Shown one piece after another: positions 32,107 to 39,758 of a DNA stretch of 39,772 nucleotides (its first letter is position 1; every line of letters starts with the position of its first letter). The notes beneath the pieces are model-generated. The model searched no databases. It saw nothing but the letters and a program-made list of their open reading frames with translations, and was not told where the DNA came from. Both the position numbers and the translations under genes were made by a program. The DNA comes from an uncultured Oscillospiraceae bacterium (GTDB lineage Bacteria; Bacillota; Clostridia; Oscillospirales; Oscillospiraceae), in contig CALXEH010000016.1 of NCBI GenBank assembly GCA_944387285.1, positions 1 to 39,772 on the forward strand. The letters run 5' to 3'.

Positions 32107-32141
32107 AGTAATTTGATATATTACTATAAAGAATTTTATAC
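32107..32141 (+). promoter_or_regulatory. Promoter with overlapping inverted repeat, catabolic operon
   Basis: TTGATA (32113-32118), 17 bases, TTATAC (32136-32141). The inverted repeat AGTAAT (32107-32112) / ATTACT (32120-32125) overlaps the -35 box, as an IclR operator might. The gene-free stretch 31945-32349 otherwise contains AT-rich sequence and a 200-base leader in which I recognise no riboswitch. Confidence 0.45.
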
Positions 32142-32349
32142 GTTGTTCTTTTGTTTGCTGGCCGGCAAATGCAAATTATCCGACACATTATCGGGGCGCT
32201 CATAACAGGCGTCCGGGCTGTCTGTTCGGGACCCGGGACAGCGCATTATACGGGAGGTGGTAATTCACCGCTGCAACGCTATTGCATCCTACCTGCCGCA
32301 TTGGCGGGAATAATGAACTAATTTTCTGAACCTGAAAGGATAGGGTGAA

Positions 32350-33504
32350 ATGGAAGAAAAGAAATCGTGGTACTCCGCGTTCAACGTAGCGTCCACATGG
32401 ATGGGGTCGCAGTGCGGGCCAGGCATTGCCGCAGGCACGATGATAGTGACCTATTTCCATGCCAAGGGAGGCTGGGAAGCATGTTATCTGCCCATAGCCT
32501 CCATGGCCATCCTGGGCGTCCTGTACTACATCGGCATGGAGTACTCCAGGCTTTATAAGGTTTATGACTACGCCAGCTGGACCAGGAGATTGTTCCTGCG
32601 TTTTCCCAAAGTTGCTGACGGAGTGGTCGTACTTAAGGATGTACTGACTGTTTACTCAAACATCATAACTCTGGCAGCTATATTCGGTGGCGCCAATTCC
32701 CTATGCGTCCAGGTACTTGGCTGGCCCATGCTTACAGGCTCGATCATAGTCGCTGTTATCAGTATAGTCCTGTGCATTTTCGGTGCTGAGATCATCCGCA
32801 GGTCTTCAGGCATCATGACAATAGTAATGCTGGCTATGATAATCGTCACATGCATACTTTGCCTCACCAGCGGAAACGGTGTATGGGGAGAGATCATATC
32901 CACGCGCTGGCGCCCAGACAATTTCACCACCGGTGCAATGATCACTTTTTTCCTGCTCTATACTAACTCGCAGCTTGGCTTTGTCAACACCTGCTGTACT
33001 GTGTCGCAGCCTCTCACCAGACGTAGAGACACCATCCGGGCCGCTGTCATCGGCTTCATTCTCAACGCTCTTATGCTCGGCTTCCTCAGCAATGCTCTGC
33101 TTGCCTTCTGCCCTGGCATAGTTGGCGACGACATCCCGGTGCTCACCATACTCCAGCAAAACTTCTCAGGGGGAATAGTTGTAGTATACAGCGTAATGTA
33201 TTTCCTGGCACTTATTTCTACGACCTGCACTGTTCTTTACACATCTGCGTTCCGCTTTGGCGGTTTCCTCACTAAAAGAGGAATGTTCAAATCAGAAAAG
33301 ACCGCCGTTACCAGCTTTGCTGCATTTCTGGCCATTGCAGGAATACTCGTATCCACCATGGGCATCGTGGCTGTATTCTCGACGCTCTATCCTGTTGCCG
33401 GCTATGCAAATTATCTGCTTCTTACGGCACCGCTGGTACTCATCTGCCCCGTTTTGATCTTCAAGGGACGCAAAAAAGAGCTTCAAGGAAAAGAGATAGA
33501 ATAA
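32350..33504 (+). CDS. YkvI-like membrane protein (COG3949), putative permease
   Basis: A 384-residue membrane protein with about ten helices, resembling the uncharacterised YkvI family within the APC/LeuT-like superfamily. It opens SAFNVASTWMGSQCGPGIAA (a broken first helix with a GPG turn typical of such transporters), with later ASWTRRLFLRFPK and TTGAMITFFLLYTN segments. It heads the KOR/IlvD/CoA-transferase module and is probably the uptake system for the acid substrate (inference). An AAAGGA site is about 13 bases before ATG 32350. It is the first gene controlled by the putative IclR-regulated promoter. Confidence 0.7.
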   Translation: MEEKKSWYSAFNVASTWMGSQCGPGIAAGTMIVTYFHAKGGWEACYLPIASMAILGVLYYIGMEYSRLYKVYDYASWTRRLFLRFPKVADGVVVLKDVLTVYSNIITLAAIFGGANSLCVQVLGWPMLTGSIIVAVISIVLCIFGAEIIRRSSGIMTIVMLAMIIVTCILCLTSGNGVWGEIISTRWRPDNFTTGAMITFFLLYTNSQLGFVNTCCTVSQPLTRRRDTIRAAVIGFILNALMLGFLSNALLAFCPGIVGDDIPVLTILQQNFSGGIVVVYSVMYFLALISTTCTVLYTSAFRFGGFLTKRGMFKSEKTAVTSFAAFLAIAGILVSTMGIVAVFSTLYPVAGYANYLLLTAPLVLICPVLIFKGRKKELQGKEIE

Positions 33505-33517
33505 AACCCGGCAGTTT

Positions 33518-33553
33518 GCCGTCCGGCGGCCGGAGCCCGGTACGCCGGACGGC
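33518..33553. promoter_or_regulatory. Intergenic hairpin before the oxidoreductase genes
   Basis: Perfect 11-bp stem GCCGTCCGGCG / CGCCGGACGGC with a 14-base loop, without a T-tract. It may stabilise or process the mRNA between ykvI and the oxidoreductase genes. Confidence 0.5.
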
Positions 33554-33576
33554 ACGATATGAAAGGACAATGCTGC

Positions 33577-33813
33577 ATGATCCAGATCAATATCGATTTC
33601 CAAAAATGCAAGGCCTGTGAGTACTGTGTCTCCATATGTCCCAAACATGTGCTGGCGCTCGGAGAGGCCGTAAACGCCAAAGGCTATCATTCTGCCGAGG
33701 TGCGGTTTGCCGAAGCCTGCGTCGGCTGTGCCATGTGCGCGATCATGTGCCCGGAGGCTGCCATCGAGATCCTGAAATCAAAAGACAAGCTTAGTGAAAG
33801 GAGTGAGCAGTGA
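33577..33813 (+). CDS. 2-oxoacid:ferredoxin oxidoreductase, delta (ferredoxin) subunit
   Basis: A 78-residue protein with two 4Fe-4S motifs: CKACEYCVSICP and CVGCAMCAIMCP. It serves as the electron-exit subunit of the four-subunit 2-oxoacid oxidoreductase, passing electrons to external ferredoxin. ATG 33577 is preferred over ATG 33559, because AAAGGA lies ten bases before it and MIQINIDFQK is a natural family start. It is followed after three bases by the alpha subunit. Order here: delta, alpha, beta, gamma. Confidence 0.9.
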   Translation: MIQINIDFQKCKACEYCVSICPKHVLALGEAVNAKGYHSAEVRFAEACVGCAMCAIMCPEAAIEILKSKDKLSERSEQ

Positions 33814-33816
33814 CAT

Positions 33817-34890
33817 ATGGAGCGGCGATTCATGGAGGGCTGTGAAGCCATTGCCGAAGCAGCCGTGAGGGTAGGGTGCAGATTCTTTGCCGGATACCCC
33901 ATAACTCCGCAGACAGAGGTGCCCGAATACATGTCGCGCCGCATGCCCGAGGTCGGAGGAGTATTCCTGCAGGGCGAGAGTGAGATAGCGGCCATAAACA
34001 TGGTCTATGGCGCCGCGGCAACAGGCACCTATGCAATGACCTCGTCTTCGAGCATAGGCATAGCGCTGAAAACCGAGTGTATTTCCTATCTGGCAGCCGC
34101 ACATATTCCGGCGGTAATACTCAATTTCCAGCGCGGCGGCCCAGGTATAGGCAACATCACTGCCTCACAATCTGATTATTGGCAATGCGTCAAAGGCCCC
34201 GGGAGCGGAGGCCACAGGTGTATGGTCTTTTCCCCTTCCACGCTGCAGGAATGTGTGGATATCATGGGCACAGCGTTTGAAAGATCCCAGCGTGACAGGA
34301 ACCCCGTCATCATCCTGCTCGACGGCTGCATTGGCAACATACGCGAGGCAGTCGAACTGCCCGACATGCGTCCGGCGCCGGATATCGACGCTTCCGACTG
34401 GTGCCTCTCCGGCTGCGAGGGGCGTTCTCCCCGGCAGCTCCTTCCCTATTTCAGGCCTGACCCCAAGACCTGTGCTGAGCAAGCCTGCGCCATGTATGAG
34501 CGTTGGCAAAAAGAAGATGTGCTGGTCTTTGAGGAAGCCCTGGCTGACGCCGAGGTAGTCCTGACATCCTACGGGACAGCCGGACGCATCGTGAACTCCT
34601 GCGCCCGTCGTCTCAGGGATACGGGCCTGCGGGTGGGCATAATACGCCCTCTGACGCTCAATCCCTTCCCCGCGGCCTCGTTCAGCGGTCTGGATCCGGC
34701 AGCTGTCAAGCTTGTCATAGACGTTGAAATGACCAAGCCCGCACAGATGGCAGAAGATGTTCGTCTGGCTCTCAACGGGCGCATACCGGTCAAGTCTCTG
34801 GAGATCCCCAGCGGCGTGCTGCCCACCGACGAGGACATATACGAGGGGATCTCCGCGATCCTGCAAGGGGAGGGTATCCATGGAATTTGA
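33817..34890 (+). CDS. 2-oxoacid:ferredoxin oxidoreductase, alpha subunit
   Basis: A 357-residue KorA/VorB-type subunit. It has the N-terminal pyrimidine-binding domain with GYPITPQTEVPEYMS, QGESEIAAINMVYGAAATG and TSSSSIGIALKTE, and the C-terminal transketolase-C-like domain with VLTSYGTAGRI and GIIRPLTLNPFP. Together with beta it holds thiamin pyrophosphate and oxidises a 2-oxo acid and CoA to acyl-CoA and CO2. Pyruvate, 2-oxoglutarate and branched 2-oxo acid enzymes share these motifs, so the substrate cannot be assigned. It overlaps the beta start by 11 bases. Confidence 0.93.
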   Translation: MERRFMEGCEAIAEAAVRVGCRFFAGYPITPQTEVPEYMSRRMPEVGGVFLQGESEIAAINMVYGAAATGTYAMTSSSSIGIALKTECISYLAAAHIPAVILNFQRGGPGIGNITASQSDYWQCVKGPGSGGHRCMVFSPSTLQECVDIMGTAFERSQRDRNPVIILLDGCIGNIREAVELPDMRPAPDIDASDWCLSGCEGRSPRQLLPYFRPDPKTCAEQACAMYERWQKEDVLVFEEALADAEVVLTSYGTAGRIVNSCARRLRDTGLRVGIIRPLTLNPFPAASFSGLDPAAVKLVIDVEMTKPAQMAEDVRLALNGRIPVKSLEIPSGVLPTDEDIYEGISAILQGEGIHGI

Positions 34891-35629
34891 ATACATTTAT
34901 AAGAAGCCCTCAGCACTTACCAGCAAGGCAAACAGCTATTGCCCCGGCTGCATGCACTCCACAGCCAACAAGCTGATCGCCGAGGTACTTGAGGAGCTGG
35001 ACATGGTCGGCAAGACAATAGCCGTATTCCCCGTGGGCTGCGCCGTGCTGAGCGCGGACTATTTTCTGACCGACATGACCATAGCCGCACATGGGCGCGC
35101 GCCCTCGGTTGCCTGTGATATAAAACGCTGCAGGCCGGATAAGCTGGTATTTGCCTATCAGGGAGACGGAGACCTGTCATCAATAGGCATGTGTGAGACC
35201 ATACATACCGCCAACAGGGGCGAGAACATAGCTGTTATTTTCATAAATAACGCCATTTTCGGTATGACAGGCGGCCAGATGGCGCCCACGACTCTGGTCG
35301 GGCAGGCTTCCACCACAGGCGGCAAGTCCAGAAACCCCGATGACGTCGGCTATCCGGTCAAAATGTGCGAACTGATAAATCAGTTCAAGGCTCCAAAATA
35401 CATCGCCCGCTTTGCCATGGACTCTGTACCGCATATACGCGACGCCAAAAAGGGCATTCGGAAAGCCTTCGAACTTCAGCTCAATGGCGGCGGCTATTCC
35501 TTTGTTGAACTGATAAGCAACTGCTCCACCAACTGGAAAACAACACCGCTGCAGTCTCTGGAGTTTATCCGCGAAAAGATGATACCCTACTACCCTCTCG
35601 GGGAATTCCGCGTACCGGAGGAGATGTAA
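34880..35629 (+). CDS. 2-oxoacid:ferredoxin oxidoreductase, beta (TPP-binding) subunit
   Basis: A 249-residue subunit binding thiamin pyrophosphate: YCPGCMHSTANKLIAEVLEE at the start, then AYQGDGDLSSIGMCETIHTA (the GDG...N TPP motif, completed by VIFINNAIFGMTGGQMAPTT) and a final SFVELISNCSTNWKTTP. ATG 34880 is preceded by GGGGAGGG at good spacing. It overlaps the alpha gene and is followed immediately by gamma. The TPP need links it loosely to the thiamin operon upstream. Confidence 0.94.
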   Translation: MEFEYIYKKPSALTSKANSYCPGCMHSTANKLIAEVLEELDMVGKTIAVFPVGCAVLSADYFLTDMTIAAHGRAPSVACDIKRCRPDKLVFAYQGDGDLSSIGMCETIHTANRGENIAVIFINNAIFGMTGGQMAPTTLVGQASTTGGKSRNPDDVGYPVKMCELINQFKAPKYIARFAMDSVPHIRDAKKGIRKAFELQLNGGGYSFVELISNCSTNWKTTPLQSLEFIREKMIPYYPLGEFRVPEEM

Positions 35630-36187
35630 ATGATGGAACATAAGATCCTTATAGCAGGCTTTGGCGGGCAGGGAGTCATGCTCATGGGGCAGCTGCTGTG
35701 CCTGGGCGCGTTCCTTGAGCGGAAAAAGGTGCTCATGCTTCCTGCCTACGGCGGCGAACAGCGAGGCGGCACGTCAAACTGCACGATAATAATAAGCGAT
35801 GAAGATATAGGCTCGCCCAGCGTACGGCGCTATGACACCATAGTAGCCATGAACCAGCCTTCCTTCAACACCTTCCATGGCTTCCTGCGGGAAGGAGGGC
35901 AGATACTGACTAACAAGTCCATGGTCGAATTGCCTGAAGAAGACGGGCGCACGACTGCTGTAGAGATACCCATACTGGAAACAGCCGCGCGTCTCGGCTC
36001 AGAGCGGGCAGCAAACATGGTCATGCTAGGCGCGCTTACCGCCGCCTGCGGCATGGTCGGCAAAGCCTTCGTACAACAAGCCGTAGTCAGCGAGCTCGGC
36101 AAAAAACGTCCCGATATGATCGAACTGAATCTTGCCGCGCTCGACGCGGGATACTCGATCATGAGCGACCCGTGCCCAGTTAAATGA
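35630..36187 (+). CDS. 2-oxoacid:ferredoxin oxidoreductase, gamma subunit
   Basis: A 185-residue gamma-type subunit with the family start HKILIAGFGGQGVMLMGQLL and the LPAYGGEQRGGTSNCTIIIS motif, which are diagnostic for KorC/VorC. It binds CoA and completes the four-subunit enzyme. The start is ATG 35630 or the adjacent ATG 35633, with GGAGGAG upstream. The dehydratase gene follows in 13 bases. Confidence 0.93.
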   Translation: MMEHKILIAGFGGQGVMLMGQLLCLGAFLERKKVLMLPAYGGEQRGGTSNCTIIISDEDIGSPSVRRYDTIVAMNQPSFNTFHGFLREGGQILTNKSMVELPEEDGRTTAVEIPILETAARLGSERAANMVMLGALTAACGMVGKAFVQQAVVSELGKKRPDMIELNLAALDAGYSIMSDPCPVK

Positions 36188-36200
36188 AAGGAGAAATCTG

Positions 36201-37898
36201 ATGGAACGCAAGCCTCTCAACAGCGATAAAGAGCGAGTCGGCGTACACAAATGGATGCAGCGCAGCCTCATGCGCACCGCCGGCATGACGGAAGATGAAA
36301 TGAGGCGCCCGCTCATAGGCATAGTGGGCTCGTGGACGGACCTTTTCCCCGGCCACATGCACTTGGACAAGCTGGCAAAAGCCGCCGCAGACGGGGTATA
36401 TCTCGGAGGAGGCATGCCTGTAACCTTCTCGACTATTGCGATCTGCGACGGCATCGCTATGAACAACGAGGGCATGAAGTTCTCCCTGCCCAGCAGGCAG
36501 CTCATCGCCGACAGCGTTTAATCCATGGCCCTTGCCCACAACCTTGACGGCATCGTTCTTGTCCCCGCCTGCGACAAGATCATACCCGGCATGATAATAG
36601 GTGCGCTTAGAGTGAACATCCCGGCTGTCGTAATTACCGGAGGCCCCTCTCTCGCCGGTTTCTACCGCGGCGAACGTTTTGACAGCGCATGCCTGGCACA
36701 CAAAGCCTTTGAAATCGTAAACGGCGTAGCCGATGAAAACGAACTTTATAAACTCGAAGAATATGGCGTAGGCGGTGCCACCTGCGGTTCATGCTGCGGT
36801 ATGGCGATCGCGAATTCCATGGGCTGCATGTCCGAAGCCCTTGGCATAGGAGTTCCCGGAAACGGCACTGTCCCCGCGCCCTACTCGGAGAGGATACGCA
36901 TGGCCAAATATGCCGGCAAACAGGTCTGCCGGCTCGTGGCAGAGAACGTCAAGCCCAGAGATATCGTCACACGCGGCAGCGTACTGAACGCCATTGCTGT
37001 TGACATGATGCTCGGCTGCTCCACAAACACGGCGCTGCACCTGCCCGCAATAGCCGATGCCGCCGGCGTCAAAGTGTCGCTGGACGATTTTGACGAGATC
37101 AGCCGCAAAGTGCCCCAGGTTGTAAAACTGTCTCTGGCTTCAGCTACTCTGGTCGAAGATTTCTACCGCGCAGGCGGCGTTGGTGCCCTCATGAAGCAGG
37201 CGCTGGATGCAGGTATGATAGACGGCAGTCAGAGAAGTATTACCTGTAAAACGATCGCTGAAGTCGTTGAGAAATGCGAAGTCTACGACAAAGATATCAT
37301 ACACCCCATGGATAAAGCCTACAGCAAAGAGGGCGGCTTGTTCGTGCTCAAGGGAAATCTGGCCCCACTGGGTTCAGTCATAAAAGTCGGCGGAGTAGCG
37401 CCTGAAATGCTCGTCCACCGCGGCAGGGCAAGAGTCTTCAATTCTGAAGGCGAGGGCTTCCAGGCTCTCGTAAATAAACAGATAGAGCACGGGGACGTCA
37501 TGGTCATACGCTACGAAGGTCCCAGAGGCGGGCCCGGCATGCAGGAAATGCTCTCCCTTACGCAGGCTCTGGCTTCTTTCGGATATGACAAAGATGTGGC
37601 CCTCATCACAGACGGCCGCTTCTCAGGCGCCAGCGTAGGCGGAGTCATAGGCCACGTCTCGCCCGAGGCGGCGCTGGGCGGAGTCATAGGCCTCGTAGAG
37701 GACGGCGACTACATCTCCTATGACGTCTTTGCGAGAAAGCTGGAGCTCGAGGTGGACGAAGCCACCCTTGAAAAGAGAAGAGCCGCCTGGGTGTGCCCCG
37801 AGCCCAAAGTAAAGACCGGCTGGCTGGCCCGTTTCGCGCAGCTGGCCAGGCCCGTTTCCGAGGGCGCAGTCTGCAAAGCGGAAAGTGAGCTCGAATGA
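36201..37898 (+). pseudogene. IlvD/Edd-family dehydratase interrupted by an in-frame TAA
   Basis: Together the two parts encode a 565-residue Fe-S dehydratase of the dihydroxy-acid dehydratase / sugar-acid dehydratase family, which removes water from a 2,3-dihydroxy acid to form a 2-oxo acid. Motifs: [65 protein letters not shown], and near the end [23 protein letters not shown] at 36519-36521 falls where family members have Glu/Lys after LIADSV, and the same frame continues with [11 protein letters not shown] restart at ATG 36525 would make a truncated enzyme lacking the first ~108 residues. The cluster context (oxidoreductase, CoA-transferase) suggests it matters. Nonsense mutation or sequence error; selenocysteine is excluded because the codon is TAA. 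Confidence 0.85.
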
Positions 37899-37941
37899 GG
37901 CGGTCCTTCCCAGGCGAGGCAGTTGAAGGGAGGCTGGACCG

Positions 37942-39153
37942 ATGAGCACACTGATGATGAGCGGCCTCAAGGTGCTCGACCTCACGAACAACATTGCAGG
38001 TCCGGTATGCGCAGCTATGCTGGGTGACCACGGAGCGGAGGTCATTCACATTGAAAAGCCGGTCTACGGAGATGACTGCAGATCCTTTCCGCCCATCATA
38101 GATGGGACTAGCACCACTCACATGTTCGTAAACCGCAATAAGCGCTCAGTCGTACTGGACCTAAAAGACAAAAATGCCGTCTCAGCCCTGCTTGAACACG
38201 CGAAGGATTGCGACGTATTCATTGAAAGCTGCAGGCCGGGGGTCATGGCCCGTCTTGGCTTGGACTATGATACTATAAGCAGGCTCAACCCGCGGGTCAT
38301 ATACTGCTCCATCTCCGCCTATGGCCAGAACGGGCCGTACGCCGGCAAGGCCGGATACGACATTATAGCCCAGGGCTTCTCGGGCATGATGTATTACTCC
38401 GGCGAAAAAGACGGGGAGCCCACCAAGTGCGGCACTGCCGTCGGCGATTTTGTAGGTGCTGTCAACGCCTTCGGCAGCATAGCCGCAGCATTGTATTACA
38501 GGCAGCTGAGCGGCATTGGCCAGCACATAGACGTATCACTTGCCCGCGGCCTGCTCTGGATGACCGGCTGCTTCGATCATCTTTACACCGGTGTCCACCG
38601 CACGCGCACAGGCAGCCATGACGCCAGCCTTTGCCCTTACGGGATATTCAGGAACGGCCGCGGCGGCTCAGTCGTCATAGGCGCTGTGAACGTCCTGCTG
38701 TGGAAGAAACTCTGTCTGGCCATGGGCAGGCAGGAGCTGATGGACGACCCGCGTTTCGTCACCAACGACCAGCGCGTGAAGAATTCCGCCGAAGTTATAA
38801 AGATCATTGAGGACTGGCTGGGCAGCCTCGGCTCCATAGAGGAGGCAGTAAAGCTGCTGGATGAATACGGCGTACCTAACACCAATGTAAACTCCATGGA
38901 GGACATACTGCAGGACCCGCACGTCAAGGCGGTCGGCTGGCTGAAAGGCATACCTGTACCGCCATCTGTAAGCACTATTGAGAGCCGCCTTACGCCTGTA
39001 GGCATAGCCGGTTTTTCTGAGACGGACATACGCACATGCTGCGCCCCGGACCTGGGTGAAGACACGGCTGCTTTCCTGGAGGCCGCAGGCATGCGGCCCG
39101 ACACGGTAGATTCGTGCCTTGAGAAATGGGGCGTGCCGAAGGGAAGTGACTAA
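37942..39153 (+). CDS. Class III CoA-transferase (CaiB/BaiF family)
   Basis: A 403-residue family III CoA-transferase, which moves CoA between carboxylic acids through a glutamyl or aspartyl anhydride on the enzyme. Motifs: MSGLKVLDLTNNIAGPVCAA at the start, the DHGAEVIHIEKP stretch, and TAVGDFVGA with Asp169, the position of the catalytic aspartate in formyl-CoA transferase. Length and order are typical. GGGAGG precedes ATG 37942. It follows the dehydratase by 43 bases and is coupled to the Dabb gene (adjacent stop and start). It probably recycles CoA from the acyl-CoA made by the oxidoreductase to an incoming acid. Confidence 0.95.
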   Translation: MSTLMMSGLKVLDLTNNIAGPVCAAMLGDHGAEVIHIEKPVYGDDCRSFPPIIDGTSTTHMFVNRNKRSVVLDLKDKNAVSALLEHAKDCDVFIESCRPGVMARLGLDYDTISRLNPRVIYCSISAYGQNGPYAGKAGYDIIAQGFSGMMYYSGEKDGEPTKCGTAVGDFVGAVNAFGSIAAALYYRQLSGIGQHIDVSLARGLLWMTGCFDHLYTGVHRTRTGSHDASLCPYGIFRNGRGGSVVIGAVNVLLWKKLCLAMGRQELMDDPRFVTNDQRVKNSAEVIKIIEDWLGSLGSIEEAVKLLDEYGVPNTNVNSMEDILQDPHVKAVGWLKGIPVPPSVSTIESRLTPVGIAGFSETDIRTCCAPDLGEDTAAFLEAAGMRPDTVDSCLEKWGVPKGSD

Positions 39154-39561
39154 ATGCTGCACCATGTTCTGTTCTTCCGCCTCAGGCACGACCTGAGCGC
39201 AGGGGAAAGGCAGGCGGCCATACTCAGGATCAAAACCTCCCTGGAAGCCCTCGAGGGGAAGATCGATGGCCTGTACAGGATATTCGTCGGCAAATGCACC
39301 GAGCATGTGCCCTGGGATTGTGTCCTTTACTCGGAAATGCGCGACGCCGGCGTCCTGGCCACATACCGCGTCCATCCCCTGCATCTGAGCGCCGCGGAGT
39401 ACCTCCGATCTGTTACGGCCGAATCCGGCGCCTGCGATTATCTAAGCCGAAAAAACTCCCGCCCGCATCAGCGGGCGGGAGTTCTGCTGCCCCGGCGTCT
39501 TGCGCCCGGGCGGTGGAGGGAATATAAAAATCAGCAGCCGCTTTCGGAGCTTTGGCTCTGA
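39154..39561 (+). CDS. Dabb (stress-responsive A/B-barrel) domain protein with an extended tail
   Basis: The first ~97 residues form a Dabb domain (MLHHVLFFRLRHDLSAGERQ, then DCVLYSEMRDAGVLATYRVH and PLHLSAAEYLRSV), a small dimeric ferredoxin-like barrel. Such proteins often accompany degradation enzymes and can act as cyclases or isomerases. Family members end shortly after an S/A-CDY motif, present here (GACDY) at about residue 97. The remaining ~38 residues read through a strong inverted repeat at 39454-39483 and look unrelated. A TAA at 39443-39445 in the +1 frame would give a normal end, so a one-base indel is suspected. Its start directly follows the CoA-transferase stop. Confidence 0.7.
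   Translation: MLHHVLFFRLRHDLSAGERQAAILRIKTSLEALEGKIDGLYRIFVGKCTEHVPWDCVLYSEMRDAGVLATYRVHPLHLSAAEYLRSVTAESGACDYLSRKNSRPHQRAGVLLPRRLAPGRWREYKNQQPLSELWL
39454..39483 (-). terminator. Inverted repeat within the 3' end of the Dabb frame
   Basis: Perfect 13-bp stem AACTCCCGCCCGC / GCGGGCGGGAGTT with a 4-base loop. On the minus strand TTTTT-like sequence follows (plus AAAAA at 39451-39455), so it acts best for leftward transcripts; on the plus strand it can still end the catabolic operon. Confidence 0.6.
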
Positions 39562-39574
39562 CGCAGCTGCTGAT
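39525..39574 (-). terminator. Terminator of the tRNA-Thr/tRNA-Tyr transcript
   Basis: Arms ATCAGCAGC (39530-39538) and GCTGCTGAT (39566-39574). On the minus strand the hairpin is followed by TTTTTAT, directly downstream of tRNA-Tyr. Confidence 0.7.
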
Positions 39575-39578
39575 CTTT

Positions 39579-39663
39579 TGGTGGGGGCGGGTGGATTCGA
39601 ACCACCGTAGGCATTGCCAGCAGATTTACAGTCTGTCCCCTTTGGCCACTCGGGAACACCCCC
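39579..39663 (-). tRNA. tRNA-Tyr (anticodon GUA)
   Basis: Minus strand, 85 bases with encoded CCA: GGGGGTGTTCCCGAGTGGCC, CAGACTGTAAATCTG (anticodon GTA), a long variable arm, GGTTCGAATCC and an acceptor pairing GGGGGTG with CGCCCCC. Confidence 0.95.
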
Positions 39664-39682
39664 GTGTTCGCTTCGCTCAGCG

Positions 39683-39758
39683 TGGAGCTGGTGGACGGAC
39701 TCGAACCCCCGACCTGCTGATTACAAATCAGCTGCTCTACCGACTGAGCTACACCAGC
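39683..39758 (-). tRNA. tRNA-Thr (anticodon UGU)
   Basis: Minus strand, 76 bases with encoded CCA: GCTGGTGTAGCTCAGTCGGT, GCTGATTTGTAATCAGC (anticodon TGT), GGTTCGAGTCC, acceptor ending ACCAGC-T-CCA. It lies 19 bases upstream of tRNA-Tyr in the same transcript. Confidence 0.95.

Noticed and set aside
32169..32321. Small reading frame of about 50 codons upstream of the YkvI gene
   Set aside because: No ribosome binding site before the ATG and no recognisable peptide features.
36519..36521. Selenocysteine or recoded stop in the dehydratase
   Set aside because: The codon is TAA, not TGA, there is no SECIS-like hairpin after it, and TAA ends many other genes in the window.
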